DNA of 64,000 nucleotides from Microbacterium enclense (lineage in GTDB: Bacteria > Actinomycetota > Actinomycetes > Actinomycetales > Microbacteriaceae), in the NCBI RefSeq assembly GCF_001456955.1, contig NZ_KQ758469.1, positions 64,926 to 128,925 on the forward strand, given 5' to 3'. How positions within the stretch are numbered: the stretch's first letter is position 1; each line of letters opens with the position of its first letter. The position numbers and the translations under genes were made by a program. Of the stretch, positions 1-8,003 are shown piece after piece. The notes beneath the pieces are model-generated. The model ran no database searches. It was not told where the DNA came from and was given only the letters and a program-made list of their open reading frames with translations.

Positions 1-358
1 ATCGCCCTGTTCTCGTCGCACGCCCCTGTTCTCGTGACACCACGCGCGGGCGGTCGCCCCTCGCAGGCGGATGCGGCGCGCGCGGCGATGCGGTTCGCAC
101 GGCGACGCGGCGGCATCCTGTTCGTCACCAGAACAGGCGATGTGACCAAAAGTCGCACGCGGCGCGCGCGGCGACGCGGCGGCATCCCGAGCGCCGCGTC
201 ACCAGAACAGGCGATGCCACCAGAACAGGCCGATCGACGGCCGATCGCCCTGTTCTCGTCGCACGCCCCTGTTCTCGTGACACCACGCGGGCAGTCACGC
301 GCGCAACCGGGTGCAGGGTCGCGCGCGGGCGGTCCCGCTTGGCGCGACCGGCCGAGGA
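1..358. repeat. repeat-rich intergenic segment
   Basis: No credible gene lies here. A 46-base segment at 1-46 recurs exactly at 244-289. Both copies contain CTGTTCTCGTGACACCACG. Between them lie inverted relatives of the same core, ACCAGAACAGGCGAT, at about 127-142, 201-216 and 218-230, and a GC-rich imperfect direct repeat at about 70-190. The mix of direct and inverted copies of one core points to palindromic intergenic repeats downstream of pyrE. The left edge is cut by the window, so the element may extend further. Confidence 0.7.
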
Positions 359-937
359 CTACTGAGGCGCGAGACCCAGGTCGTCGAGGTCGATGGATGC
401 CAGCCACTGCAGGCCCTCCGCCTCGATCGCGGCCTGTGCGCCGGTCTTGCGATCGACGATGACGGCGACGGCGACGACCTCCGCACCCTCGCGGCGCAGT
501 GCTTCGACGGCCTTCAGCGCCGACTGGCCGGTGGTCGAGGTGTCTTCGACGACGACGACGCGTTTGCCCTTCACATCGGCGCCCTCGATCTGGCGGCCGC
601 GGCCGTGATCCTTGGGCTCCTTGCGCACGACGAATGCGTCGAGCGGCGTTCCGGCGTGCACCGACTCGTGCATCACGGCGTTCGCGATCGGGTCGGCTCC
701 GAGGGTCAGACCGCCGACGGCGACGACACCGTCGAGGTCCTTCACGAGGTCGAGCACGAGCCGGCCGATCGCGGGGGCGGCTCGGTGATCGAGCGTCAGC
801 TTGCGCATGTCGACGTAGTACGTCGCCTTCTTTCCGCTCGAGAGGGTGAAGTCGCCGTGGAACACCGCCTCCTCATTGATGAGGCCGATGAGGGCCTGAC
901 GGTCGGCTTCGAGCTCGGGAGTGGAGGCGGTGGTCAC
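359..937 (-). CDS. pyrE: orotate phosphoribosyltransferase
   Basis: PyrE transfers phosphoribose from PRPP to orotate, giving OMP in cytosolic de novo pyrimidine synthesis. The 192-residue product has the usual length. The PRPP-binding motif RVVVVEDTSTTGQS is at about residues 126-139, and the FTLSSGKKATYYVDMRK stretch near the N terminus is typical of the family. The start is an ATG. The gene stands alone and diverges from xthA with about 80 bases between them. Its 3' side runs into the repeat block at the left edge. Nothing looks damaged. Confidence 0.95.
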   Translation of the reverse strand: MTTASTPELEADRQALIGLINEEAVFHGDFTLSSGKKATYYVDMRKLTLDHRAAPAIGRLVLDLVKDLDGVVAVGGLTLGADPIANAVMHESVHAGTPLDAFVVRKEPKDHGRGRQIEGADVKGKRVVVVEDTSTTGQSALKAVEALRREGAEVVAVAVIVDRKTGAQAAIEAEGLQWLASIDLDDLGLAPQ

Positions 938-1020
938 GGCGTCGAGTTTAGTGCTCCGTCCGGATCACGTCGGGGCTGCTCCGGACGACGATGTCGGACC
1001 ACGAAAGTAGGCTGGATGCC

Positions 1021-1866
1021 ATGCGCCTGGCCACCTGGAACGTCAACTCCATCCGTGCCCGCGTCACCCGCACCGTCGAGTTCTGCGTGCGCGAGCACAT
1101 CGACGTGCTGGCGATGCAGGAGATCAAGTGCAAGACGGAGCAGTTCCCGTACGCGGCCTTCGAGGAGGCGGGCTACCACGTCGCCGCGCACGGCCTGAAT
1201 CAGTGGAACGGCGTCGCGATCGCCAGCCGCGAACCGCTCGAAGACGTCGAGATCGGCTTCCCCGGCATGCCCGGCTTCGAGAAGGGCAAAGAGGGGCCCG
1301 ACCTGCCGCAGGAGGCCCGCGCGATCGGCGCGACGGTGAACGGTGTGCGCGTATGGAGCCTGTACGTGCCCAACGGTCGCGGGCTCGACGACCCGCATTA
1401 CGTCTACAAGCTCGACTGGCTCGACCAGCTCCGGCAGTACACCGCCGACACGCTCGCGCAGAACCCCCGCCTGCCCCTGGCACTGACCGGCGACTTCAAC
1501 ATCGCCCCGACGGATGACGACAACGGCGACCCCACCGTCGTCGAGGGCGCGACCACCCACGTCTCCCCGCCCGAACGCGCCGCTTTCGCGGCCTTCGAGT
1601 CGGCCGGACTCACCGACGTCGTGCGGCCGCTGATCCCCACCGGCTACACGTACTGGGACTACAAGCAGCTGCGTTTCCCCCGCAACGAGGGCCTCCGTAT
1701 CGACTTCATCCTCGGATCCCCTGCGTTCGCCGACGCGGTGCACGGCGCCGAGATCCACCGCAACGAGCGCAAGGGCGAGGTTCCCAGCGACCACGTCCCG
1801 GTCGTGGCCGACCTCGACCTGTCGGGCGCGGATGACGACGACGACCTGCCCATGATCTTCGGCTGA
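1021..1866 (+). CDS. xthA: exodeoxyribonuclease III (AP endonuclease family)
   Basis: This 281-residue protein belongs to the exonuclease III/AP endonuclease family of metal-dependent base-excision-repair enzymes. It opens with MRLATWNVNSIRAR. It then shows QEIKC with the metal-binding Glu near residue 34, YVPNGRG, TGDFNIAP, RIDFILG and the C-terminal SDHVPV, which together form the complete active-site set. I chose the ATG at 1021 because the family consensus begins exactly there; an in-frame ATG at 991 would add an unconserved ten-residue leader. The acidic tail DDDDD is a minor extension. About 310 bases separate it from the next gene. Confidence 0.95.
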   Translation: MRLATWNVNSIRARVTRTVEFCVREHIDVLAMQEIKCKTEQFPYAAFEEAGYHVAAHGLNQWNGVAIASREPLEDVEIGFPGMPGFEKGKEGPDLPQEARAIGATVNGVRVWSLYVPNGRGLDDPHYVYKLDWLDQLRQYTADTLAQNPRLPLALTGDFNIAPTDDDNGDPTVVEGATTHVSPPERAAFAAFESAGLTDVVRPLIPTGYTYWDYKQLRFPRNEGLRIDFILGSPAFADAVHGAEIHRNERKGEVPSDHVPVVADLDLSGADDDDDLPMIFG

Positions 1867-2080
1867 GCGCCGCCCGACGGCATCCGTTCGTCGCTCCCCC
1901 GCCCCGCCGCGCTGAGCGCTGCGTGCCCCGGCATCCAGTGCGTCACGGGGCGTCCCCCCGAGGTGAGCCCTGCGCGACGCATCCGGTGCGAACGTGCGGC
2001 GCGGCGTCGCGAATTCGGAACGGGTTTGTGAACCTGGAATCAGCGACCCCAGCGGGCGCCCGAGAAAATCCTCCGGTCCC

Positions 2081-2107
2081 TGTCGATTCCGCCACCGCCC
2101 GTTCGAC
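2081..2107 (+). promoter_or_regulatory. candidate ECF42-type promoter
   Basis: TGTCGA at 2081-2086 and CGAC at 2104-2107 are separated by exactly 17 bases, 69 bases upstream of the DGPF/sigma gene pair. From memory, the published ECF42 promoter signature is TGTCGA at -35 with CGA/TC at -10, so this fits autoregulation by the neighbouring sigma factor. It is the only regulatory signal I recognise in the 310-base gap 1867-2175. The match was made by eye. Confidence 0.65.
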
Positions 2108-2175
2108 GCGATAGTAAGGGGAAGCATTCGCTCCCCTCAGACCGCTCCCACGAGCACCTACGAGAGAAGTTCACG

Positions 2176-2601
2176 ATGAAGTTCATGCTGATCATGCGCG
2201 GCACCGACGAGGCGTACGCGGCGTACAAGCAGATCCCGTTCGAGCAGATCATCAACGAGATGGGCGCCTACAACGAGTCGATGATGACCGCCGGCGTTCT
2301 CGTCGCCGGCGAGGGGCTGGCCGAAGACACGAGCAAGAACTTCGTCGTCGAATTCGGCGGCGAAGCGCCGGTCGTCACCGACGGTCCTTACGGCGAGACG
2401 CACGAGCTGTTCAACGGCTTCTGGATCATCGAGGTGTCGACCAAGGATGAAGCCATCGAGTGGGCGCGCCGTGCGCCGCTGATCGCCGGCAACAAGCTCG
2501 AGGTGCGACGCGTGACCGACGAGACCGACTTCGCGGCGTTCGCCGACAACGAGTACATCCAGAAGGAGGAGGGCTGGCGCGAGGAGCAGGCCTCGCGCTG
2601 A
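2176..2601 (+). CDS. YCII/DGPF-domain protein
   Basis: This 141-residue soluble protein of the YCII-related (DGPF) family starts with MKFMLIMRG and carries the family signature as DGPYGETHELFNGFWII at about residues 72-88. The family has a ferredoxin-like dimeric fold, and its biochemical role is not established. DGPF proteins are hallmark partners of ECF42 sigma factors, and such a sigma gene starts four bases after this stop. GAGAAG precedes the ATG. The two genes are probably cotranscribed from the candidate promoter at 2081-2107. Confidence 0.9.
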   Translation: MKFMLIMRGTDEAYAAYKQIPFEQIINEMGAYNESMMTAGVLVAGEGLAEDTSKNFVVEFGGEAPVVTDGPYGETHELFNGFWIIEVSTKDEAIEWARRAPLIAGNKLEVRRVTDETDFAAFADNEYIQKEEGWREEQASR

Positions 2602-2605
2602 CCAC

Positions 2606-3841
2606 GTGACCACCGACGTCGCGCGGCGCGTCGCGGCGATCTGGCGCATCGAGGGCGCCCGGATCGTCGCGACGCTCGCGCGCGTGGTCGGTGACCTCGC
2701 GACCGCCGAGGATCTGGCTCAGGATGCCGTGGCCGAGGCGCTGGCGCAGTGGCCGCGCGACGGCATCCCGAGCAATCCCGGAGCCTGGCTGACGGCCGTC
2801 GCCAAGCGGCGCGCGATCGACGGCTGGCGCCGCTCGCAGAACCTGGGCGAGAAGTACCGGCTGATCGGCGCAGACCTGGACGAGATCACGGATGCCGAGT
2901 GGCAACCCATCGACGACGATGTGCTGCGCCTGGTGTTCGCCGCCTGTCATCCCGTGCTCGCCCGCGAAGCGCAGGTGGCGCTGACGCTGAAAGTGGTCGG
3001 CGGCCTCGACACCGACGCGATCGCGCGCCTGTTCCTCGTGCCGGTGCCGACGATGCAGCAGCGGATCGTGCGCGCGAAGAAGTCGCTGTCGGTGGCGCGC
3101 GTGCCCTTCGCGGTGCCCGACCCGTCGGAGTGGCCCGCGCGGCTGGGCGCGGTGCTGAGCGTGATCTACCTGGTCTTCACGGAGGGGTACGCGGCGAGCA
3201 CCGGCGGGGCGGTGCTGCGCACCGAACTCGCGCATGAAGCGGTGCGCCTCGGCCGCGTGCTGAACCGACTGCTGCCTCGCGAGCCCGAGGCGCTCGGACT
3301 CTCCGCGCTGATGGAGCTGCAGGCGTCGCGTTTCGCCGCCCGGGTGGACGCGAACGGGGATGCCGTGCTCCTGGCCGACCAGGACCGTCGGCGGTGGGAC
3401 CGCTCGGCGATCGCCCGCGGTGCGGCGATGCTCGATCGGGCGGACGCGCTCGGCCGGGGCCGCGGCCCCTATCAGCTGCAGGCGGCCATCGCCCTCTGTC
3501 ACGCGAAGGCGATGAGCGTGGAGGCCACCGACTGGGACCGCATCGTGCTGCTGTACGAGATGCTCGGTCGCGTGGCACCGAGCCCCGTGGTCGAGCTCAA
3601 TCGCGCGGTCGCCGTGTCGATGGCATCCGGTGCCCTGGAAGGTCTCGCGATCGCCGATCAGCTCGCGGACGCCGGCGCTTTGAAGGGGTCTCACCTCATC
3701 CCCTCGGTGCGCGGGGAGCTGCTGTCGCGGTTGGGGCGAACGCGCGAGGCGCGGTCCGAACTGCTCGCCGCGGCGGAGTTGACGCGCAACGAGCGGGAGG
3801 CTGCGCTGCTGCGGCGGAAGGCCGAGGCGCTGCGCCTCTGA
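2606..3841 (+). CDS. ECF42-type RNA polymerase sigma factor
   Basis: This 411-residue sigma-70 family protein is far longer than a minimal ECF (about 180-200 residues). The N-terminal half has sigma region 2 (DLATAEDLAQDAVAEAL, then GAWLTAVAKRRAIDGWRR) and region 4 (LTLKVVGGLDTDAIARLFLV, then MQQRIVRAKK). The remainder is a helical TPR/SnoaL-free extension containing FTEGYAAS and ELNRAVAVSMASG, the diagnostic C-terminal domain of group ECF42. In that group the extension is reported to be needed for activity, and no anti-sigma gene is expected; none is present. The start is a GTG four bases after the DGPF gene. Its trigger is unknown. Confidence 0.92.
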   Translation: MTTDVARRVAAIWRIEGARIVATLARVVGDLATAEDLAQDAVAEALAQWPRDGIPSNPGAWLTAVAKRRAIDGWRRSQNLGEKYRLIGADLDEITDAEWQPIDDDVLRLVFAACHPVLAREAQVALTLKVVGGLDTDAIARLFLVPVPTMQQRIVRAKKSLSVARVPFAVPDPSEWPARLGAVLSVIYLVFTEGYAASTGGAVLRTELAHEAVRLGRVLNRLLPREPEALGLSALMELQASRFAARVDANGDAVLLADQDRRRWDRSAIARGAAMLDRADALGRGRGPYQLQAAIALCHAKAMSVEATDWDRIVLLYEMLGRVAPSPVVELNRAVAVSMASGALEGLAIADQLADAGALKGSHLIPSVRGELLSRLGRTREARSELLAAAELTRNEREAALLRRKAEALRL

Positions 3842-3849
3842 CCGCAACC

Positions 3850-3922
3850 CAGGTGGCTGAGCCCGCCGAAGCCGCTGGCCCCGGGCATCCCCCGGGTCCC
3901 TTCGACAGGCTCACGGACCTCG
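3850..3922. repeat. CTTCGACAGGCTCA palindromic repeat, two hairpins
   Basis: Two adjacent imperfect hairpins follow the sigma gene: a degenerate one (GGTGGCTGAGCCCGCCGAAG, 3852-3871) and GGTCCCTTCGACAGGCTCA followed by CGGACC (3896-3920). The same element occurs at 10381-10448 and 27245-27269, always next to gene ends. It could act as a transcriptional or processing boundary. The rest of 3842-4053 holds nothing else recognisable. Confidence 0.8.
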
Positions 3923-4053
3923 GCTCCATGAGACACGGAGCCGTGGCTGCACCCGTCGATCCCGCACACCCCGAACCGTTCGACAGGCCGGGAACCTGCG
4001 CCCGACACGACCGCGGGGCCGAGGCCTACCCCGACCCCGCCGTCGCGGTGCAC

Positions 4054-4626
4054 TCAGGCCGCGGGGACCTCGGCCGGAGCCGTGCGCGAAATGAGCGTCA
4101 CGAGCGCCTCGATGATCGAGCGCAGGAAGGCGGCAGTGTCCTCATCGGTCACCGTGCCGTCGTCTTCGAAGAGACCGGGCGTCGACTGGATGTAGCCCTC
4201 CGGCTGGCCGAGCACGAGGGCGTTGTAGTGCAGCAGCACCGAGCGCAGGTGCTGCTGGCCCGCGGCGGTGGCGATGCCACCCTGCGAGGTGCCGACGACG
4301 GCGGTGGGCTTGTCGTTGAACGACGCCTCGCCGTAGGGGCGCGCCGACCAGTCGAGGGCGTTCTTCAGCACACCGGGGATGGACCGGCTGTACTCGGGGG
4401 TGACGATGATCATGCCGTCGGCATCCTCGATCGCCTGCTTGAAGTCCTGCGCGACCTGGGGGAAGTTGCCGTCGTGGTCGGGCGAGTAGAAGGGAAGGTC
4501 CTTGATCGGGACCTCCTTGAGGGTGACGCCTTCGGGCGCGACCTTCTCGAGCGCCTTCGCCAGGCGGCGGTTGATCGAGGTGCTGGAGATGCTTCCGACG
4601 ATGTAGCCGATCGTGTACTGGGTCAC
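4054..4626 (-). CDS. NADPH-dependent FMN reductase family protein
   Basis: This 190-residue flavodoxin-like protein is predicted to be a cytosolic NAD(P)H:FMN or quinone/azo reductase. It begins MTQYTIGYIVGSISSTSINR, where GSxSxxSxNR is the FMN phosphate-binding loop. It continues with TPEYSRSIPGVLKNALDW, the classic family signature, and GTSQGG near residue 113. Length and order match the family. It diverges from the histidine kinase gene with about 140 bases between the starts. The natural substrate cannot be read from the sequence. Confidence 0.9.
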   Translation of the reverse strand: MTQYTIGYIVGSISSTSINRRLAKALEKVAPEGVTLKEVPIKDLPFYSPDHDGNFPQVAQDFKQAIEDADGMIIVTPEYSRSIPGVLKNALDWSARPYGEASFNDKPTAVVGTSQGGIATAAGQQHLRSVLLHYNALVLGQPEGYIQSTPGLFEDDGTVTDEDTAAFLRSIIEALVTLISRTAPAEVPAA

Positions 4627-4769
4627 GATGATCCTCTCTGGGACGACGGGGGCGCACGGCGCCCGGGTTCATTCACGTGCAAGCATCGGGGGCGAACCTG
4701 TATTCCGACCCCTCTTGACTCCACCCTGCGGGGGATGCTGATGTCGCAGGTGCGCTCTAGCGTGGAGGG

Positions 4770-6017
4770 ATGCCACGCCTCACCCGCACCCAGCAGCGAG
4801 GCGACATCGTGCTCGCGCTCGTGCTGTTCCTCGGCGGGATGCTGAGCGCCGTGCTGTCGTCGATCTCGGGTCTGTACGGCGACGAGCAGGGCTCCCTCGC
4901 CGTCGCGCTCGTCTACGTCGCGATCCTCGCCGTGCCCATCGCGTTCCGCCGCCGTTGGCCGTCGGTGACGGCCGTGATCGTGTCGGTGGCGTACTTCCTC
5001 GCCGTGACCTTCCGCATCCCCGAGCTCTACGCCGGCAACATCGCGATGTTCATCGCGCTGTACACGGTGGGCGCGTGGGAGCAGAACCGGCGTCGCGCCA
5101 CGATCGTGCGCATCGCGATCATCGTCGGCATGTTCGCGTGGCTGTTCGTGGTGATGTTCCAAGACGCCACCCAGCCCGTCGACCCCGCGTTCTCGCGCGC
5201 CGGCGCGTTCTCGCCGTTCGTCGCCTACCAGCTGCTGATGATCGGAGTGAACGCGCTGTTCTTCGGCGGTGCCTACTACTTCGGCGACCGCTCGTACCAG
5301 CAGATGCGCGAGCGCGCGGCGCTCGAGGAACGCACCACCGAGCTCGAAGCCGAGCGCGAGGTGACGGCGGCGCAAGCCGTCGCCCTCGACCGGGTGCGGA
5401 TCGCGCGCGAGCTCCACGACGTGGTGGCCCATCACGTGTCGCTGATGGGCGTGCAGGCCGGGGTGGCGCGGTCGCTCCTCGACCGCGACTCCGCGGCGGC
5501 CCGCGAAACCCTCACGGGTATCGAGAGCTCCGCCCGCACCTCGTTGAACGAGCTCCGCCACCTGCTCGAGACGCTGCGATCGCCCGGCTCCGACAGCGAT
5601 CCCGACACCGCCCCGACGACGCACGGGCTCACCTCGATCCACGCTCTCTGCGACGAGGCGACCGCTGCGGGCCTCCCCACCACCTTCACCGTCGTCGGCG
5701 AACCCGACCGAGACCCGCCACCGCTCGTGCAGGTCAACCTGTACCGCATCGCCCAGGAGGCGCTCACCAACGCCCGTCGCCACGCCGGGCCCGACGCGAC
5801 CGCCGACGTGCGTCTGCGATTCGATCCGGATGCCGTCGAGCTCGAGGTCTCGAACACCGGCCGCCGTGGCTCGTCGACGCCGGGGCTCGGGCAGTTGGGC
5901 ATGCGCGAGCGCGCCGCGGTGTCGGGCGGCACGATCGAGATCGGGCCGCGTGCCCGCGGCGGGTTCCTCGTGCGCGTGCGGGTGCCCATCACCATCGCGG
6001 AGGTCACCCGTGTCTGA
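4770..6017 (+). CDS. sensor histidine kinase (HisKA_3, DesK/LiaS-like)
   Basis: This is a 415-residue membrane sensor kinase. The N-terminal half has about six hydrophobic segments (roughly 12-33, 43-60, 66-82, 90-102, 113-131, 152-170) with no large external domain, so it probably senses membrane state or a lipid-soluble signal. A short coiled coil (about 175-208) leads to the HisKA_3 box RIARELHDVVAHHVS with the phosphoacceptor His near 216. A HATPase_c domain follows, ending GLGQLGMRERAAVSGG. The stop overlaps the start of the response regulator by eight bases, indicating translational coupling. Its proximity to an ABC-2 exporter suggests that the exporter is the regulated target. Confidence 0.93.
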   Translation: MPRLTRTQQRGDIVLALVLFLGGMLSAVLSSISGLYGDEQGSLAVALVYVAILAVPIAFRRRWPSVTAVIVSVAYFLAVTFRIPELYAGNIAMFIALYTVGAWEQNRRRATIVRIAIIVGMFAWLFVVMFQDATQPVDPAFSRAGAFSPFVAYQLLMIGVNALFFGGAYYFGDRSYQQMRERAALEERTTELEAEREVTAAQAVALDRVRIARELHDVVAHHVSLMGVQAGVARSLLDRDSAAARETLTGIESSARTSLNELRHLLETLRSPGSDSDPDTAPTTHGLTSIHALCDEATAAGLPTTFTVVGEPDRDPPPLVQVNLYRIAQEALTNARRHAGPDATADVRLRFDPDAVELEVSNTGRRGSSTPGLGQLGMRERAAVSGGTIEIGPRARGGFLVRVRVPITIAEVTRV

Positions 6018-6675
6018 GCTGCGCGTGCTGCTGGTGGACGATCACGCGATGATGCGGGCGGGGTTCCGCACGATCCTGTCGCTCGAAGACGACATCACCG
6101 TGGTCGGCGAGGCGGCGTCCGGCACGCAGGCCCTCGCCGCCGCCCTCGAGCTGCGACCCGACGTCATCTGCATGGACGTGCAGATGCCCGACATGGACGG
6201 CCTCGAGGCCACCCGGCGGCTCACCGCCGATCCCGCCTCCGACGCCGCCGTGCTCATCGTCACGACCTTCGATCGCGACGACTACCTCTTCGCCGCCCTC
6301 GCCGCCGGCGCGAGCGGCTTCCTGCTCAAGAACGCCGGCCCCGAAGAGCTGGTCGCCGCCGTCCGTGTCGTGGGCGCCGGCGACGCGCTGCTCGCACCCG
6401 AGGTCACGCGGCGAGTGATCGAACGGTTCGCGGGGCACGGGCCCGCGGCCGTGGCATCCGTTCCCCCTCCTCTGCCGGTCGCCGAGCCGCTGACCGAGCG
6501 CGAGTCCGAGGTGCTGAGGCTCGTCGCCGAAGCCCTGAGCAACGCCGAGATCGCCGCCCGGCTGTTCATCGGCGAGGCGACCGTGAAGACGCACGTGTCG
6601 AACGTGCTGCAGAAGCTCGGCGCCCGCGACCGCGTGCAGGCCGTCGTTCTCGCGCACCGTCACGGGCTGGCCTGA
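6010..6675 (+). CDS. NarL/FixJ-family response regulator
   Basis: This 221-residue regulator pairs with the preceding kinase. The receiver domain has the acidic pair D10-D11, the phosphorylation site D56 in CMDVQMPDMDG, and K107 in GFLLKNAG. A Pro-rich linker joins it to a LuxR-type helix-turn-helix: LTERESEVLRLVAEALSNAE, then ATVKTHVSNVLQKL. I chose the GTG at 6010, inside the kinase gene, because the conserved receiver starts there (SELRVLLVDDH). A likely target is the exporter gene pair about 440 bases downstream. Confidence 0.95.
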   Translation: MSELRVLLVDDHAMMRAGFRTILSLEDDITVVGEAASGTQALAAALELRPDVICMDVQMPDMDGLEATRRLTADPASDAAVLIVTTFDRDDYLFAALAAGASGFLLKNAGPEELVAAVRVVGAGDALLAPEVTRRVIERFAGHGPAAVASVPPPLPVAEPLTERESEVLRLVAEALSNAEIAARLFIGEATVKTHVSNVLQKLGARDRVQAVVLAHRHGLA

Positions 6676-6697
6676 CACCGCGGCCGCGGCCGCGGTG
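6676..6697. terminator. perfect GC palindrome after the response regulator
   Basis: Immediately after the regulator stop lies a 22-base perfect palindrome, CACCGCGGCCGCGGCCGCGG followed by TG, with no U-tract. High-GC actinobacteria often use such U-less hairpins for termination. It could also be a binding site. Confidence 0.5.
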
Positions 6698-7118
6698 GAG
6701 CGAGGCCGGCGGCGGGGCTCGGCGCGGCGGGCGCGGTCGTGGGCGCTCCCGAGGACGCACTCATTCGCCGAGGACGCACTCGTTCGTCGCCAATCGGGTG
6801 CGGCCTCGACGAACACGTACGTCGTCGCCGGTCGACCCGCCCGCGCAGCCCCGCCCCACGCCACTCCGGAACCGGCCCCGGCCCCGGGGCACCCGGACGG
6901 GAGGCCCGCCGCCCACCACCGCCCAGCGCGTGCGTCGCTCCGGAGAACCGGCGCCGAACCGCACCGCACGACGCCGAGCCGGCCTTCGCGGCGACGAATC
7001 TCCGGAGTTCGGAACGCCCCCTCCCCCGTGCGGAGGATGCCACGACCCCACCCGGGGCGGAGGCGCCGCGGCGTCCGTCTCCCTAGCGTGGAATCACAGT
7101 GACAGGAAGGGATGCGAC
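6698..7118. other. 420-base intergenic region before the exporter genes
   Basis: No credible gene. A short direct repeat, CGAGGACGCACTC followed by A/G and TTCG, occurs at about 6751 and 6770 and could be a regulator-binding pair. The segment must also hold the exporter promoter, which I cannot assign with confidence. ACAGGAAGGG at 7102-7111 is a good ribosome-binding site for the next gene. Confidence 0.5.
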
Positions 7119-8003
7119 ATGCTCGATCTGAACGGCATCACCAAGAGCTACGGCGGACGCCGCGTGCTCGACGACGTGAGTTTCACGGTCGCCCCGGGGC
7201 GGCTGACGGGCTTCGTCGGCGGCAACGGCGCCGGCAAGACCACCACCATGCGGATCGCGCTCGGCGTCCTCGGCAAAGACGCGGGGACCGTCGAGCTCGG
7301 CGGCGCACCCGTGACCACCGCCGATCGACGACGATTCGGCTACATGCCGGAGGAACGCGGGCTGTATCCCAAGATGAAGGTCGTCGAGCACATCGCCTAT
7401 CTCGCGCGGCTCCACGGGTTCGGAAAGGCCGAGGCGACGCAGAAGGCCACCGCGCTGCTCGAGCGCCTCGGGCTCGGCGAGCGCCTCGGCGATCTCATCG
7501 AGACCCTGTCGCTCGGCAATCAGCAGCGCGCGCAGATCGCGGCATCCCTCGTCCATGAGCCCGACGTCCTCATCCTCGACGAGCCGTTCTCGGGGCTCGA
7601 CCCGCTCGCCGTCGACGTCGTGGCGGGCGTGCTGCAAGAGAAGGCGGCCGCGGGCGCCGCCGTGCTGTTCTCGTCGCACCAGCTCGACGTCGTCGAGCGC
7701 CTGTGCGACGACCTCGTCATCATCGCCGGAGGAACGATCCGCGCCGCCGGGAGCCGCGACGCCCTTCGCGCTCAGCACGCGACGCACCGCTACGAGCTAA
7801 TCTCGGGCGGCGACGCCGGCTGGCTCCGCGATGAGACCGGCGTGACCGTGCTCGATTTCGACGGCGGATACGCCCTGTTCGACGCGGCCGACGACGCCAC
7901 CGCGCAGCGCGTGCTGCGTGGCGCGGTCGAGCGCGGCGATGTCGCGAGCTTCGCGCCGCAGAGACCGTCCCTCGCCGAGATCTTCAAGGAGGTCATCCAG
8001 TGA
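7119..8003 (+). CDS. ABC transporter ATP-binding protein (ABC-2 exporter)
   Basis: This 294-residue ATPase subunit powers the permease encoded next. Walker A is GGNGAGKTT at about 34-42. The region RRFGYMPEERGLYPKMKV holds the Q-loop position, the signature is LSLGNQQR, Walker B is LILDEPFSGLDP and the H-loop is SSHQLD. The C-terminal about 70 residues, ending in RPSLAEIFKEVIQ, are the accessory segment of NatA/DrrA-like ATPases. The ATG at 7119 follows a good Shine-Dalgarno sequence. The stop overlaps the permease start by four bases. The substrate is unknown; sodium, drugs or lipids are all possible. Confidence 0.93.
   Translation: MLDLNGITKSYGGRRVLDDVSFTVAPGRLTGFVGGNGAGKTTTMRIALGVLGKDAGTVELGGAPVTTADRRRFGYMPEERGLYPKMKVVEHIAYLARLHGFGKAEATQKATALLERLGLGERLGDLIETLSLGNQQRAQIAASLVHEPDVLILDEPFSGLDPLAVDVVAGVLQEKAAAGAAVLFSSHQLDVVERLCDDLVIIAGGTIRAAGSRDALRAQHATHRYELISGGDAGWLRDETGVTVLDFDGGYALFDAADDATAQRVLRGAVERGDVASFAPQRPSLAEIFKEVIQ

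Noticed and set aside
934..2127. Long open frame on the minus strand opposite xthA
   Set aside because: Shadow of xthA with random-looking His/Gly/Val-rich sequence; the plus-strand frame has all catalytic motifs.
6698..7118. N-terminal extension of the ABC ATPase from an upstream ATG (6798)
   Set aside because: The added residues are Pro/Arg-rich noise and the ATG at 7119 has a good ribosome site and begins the conserved fold.
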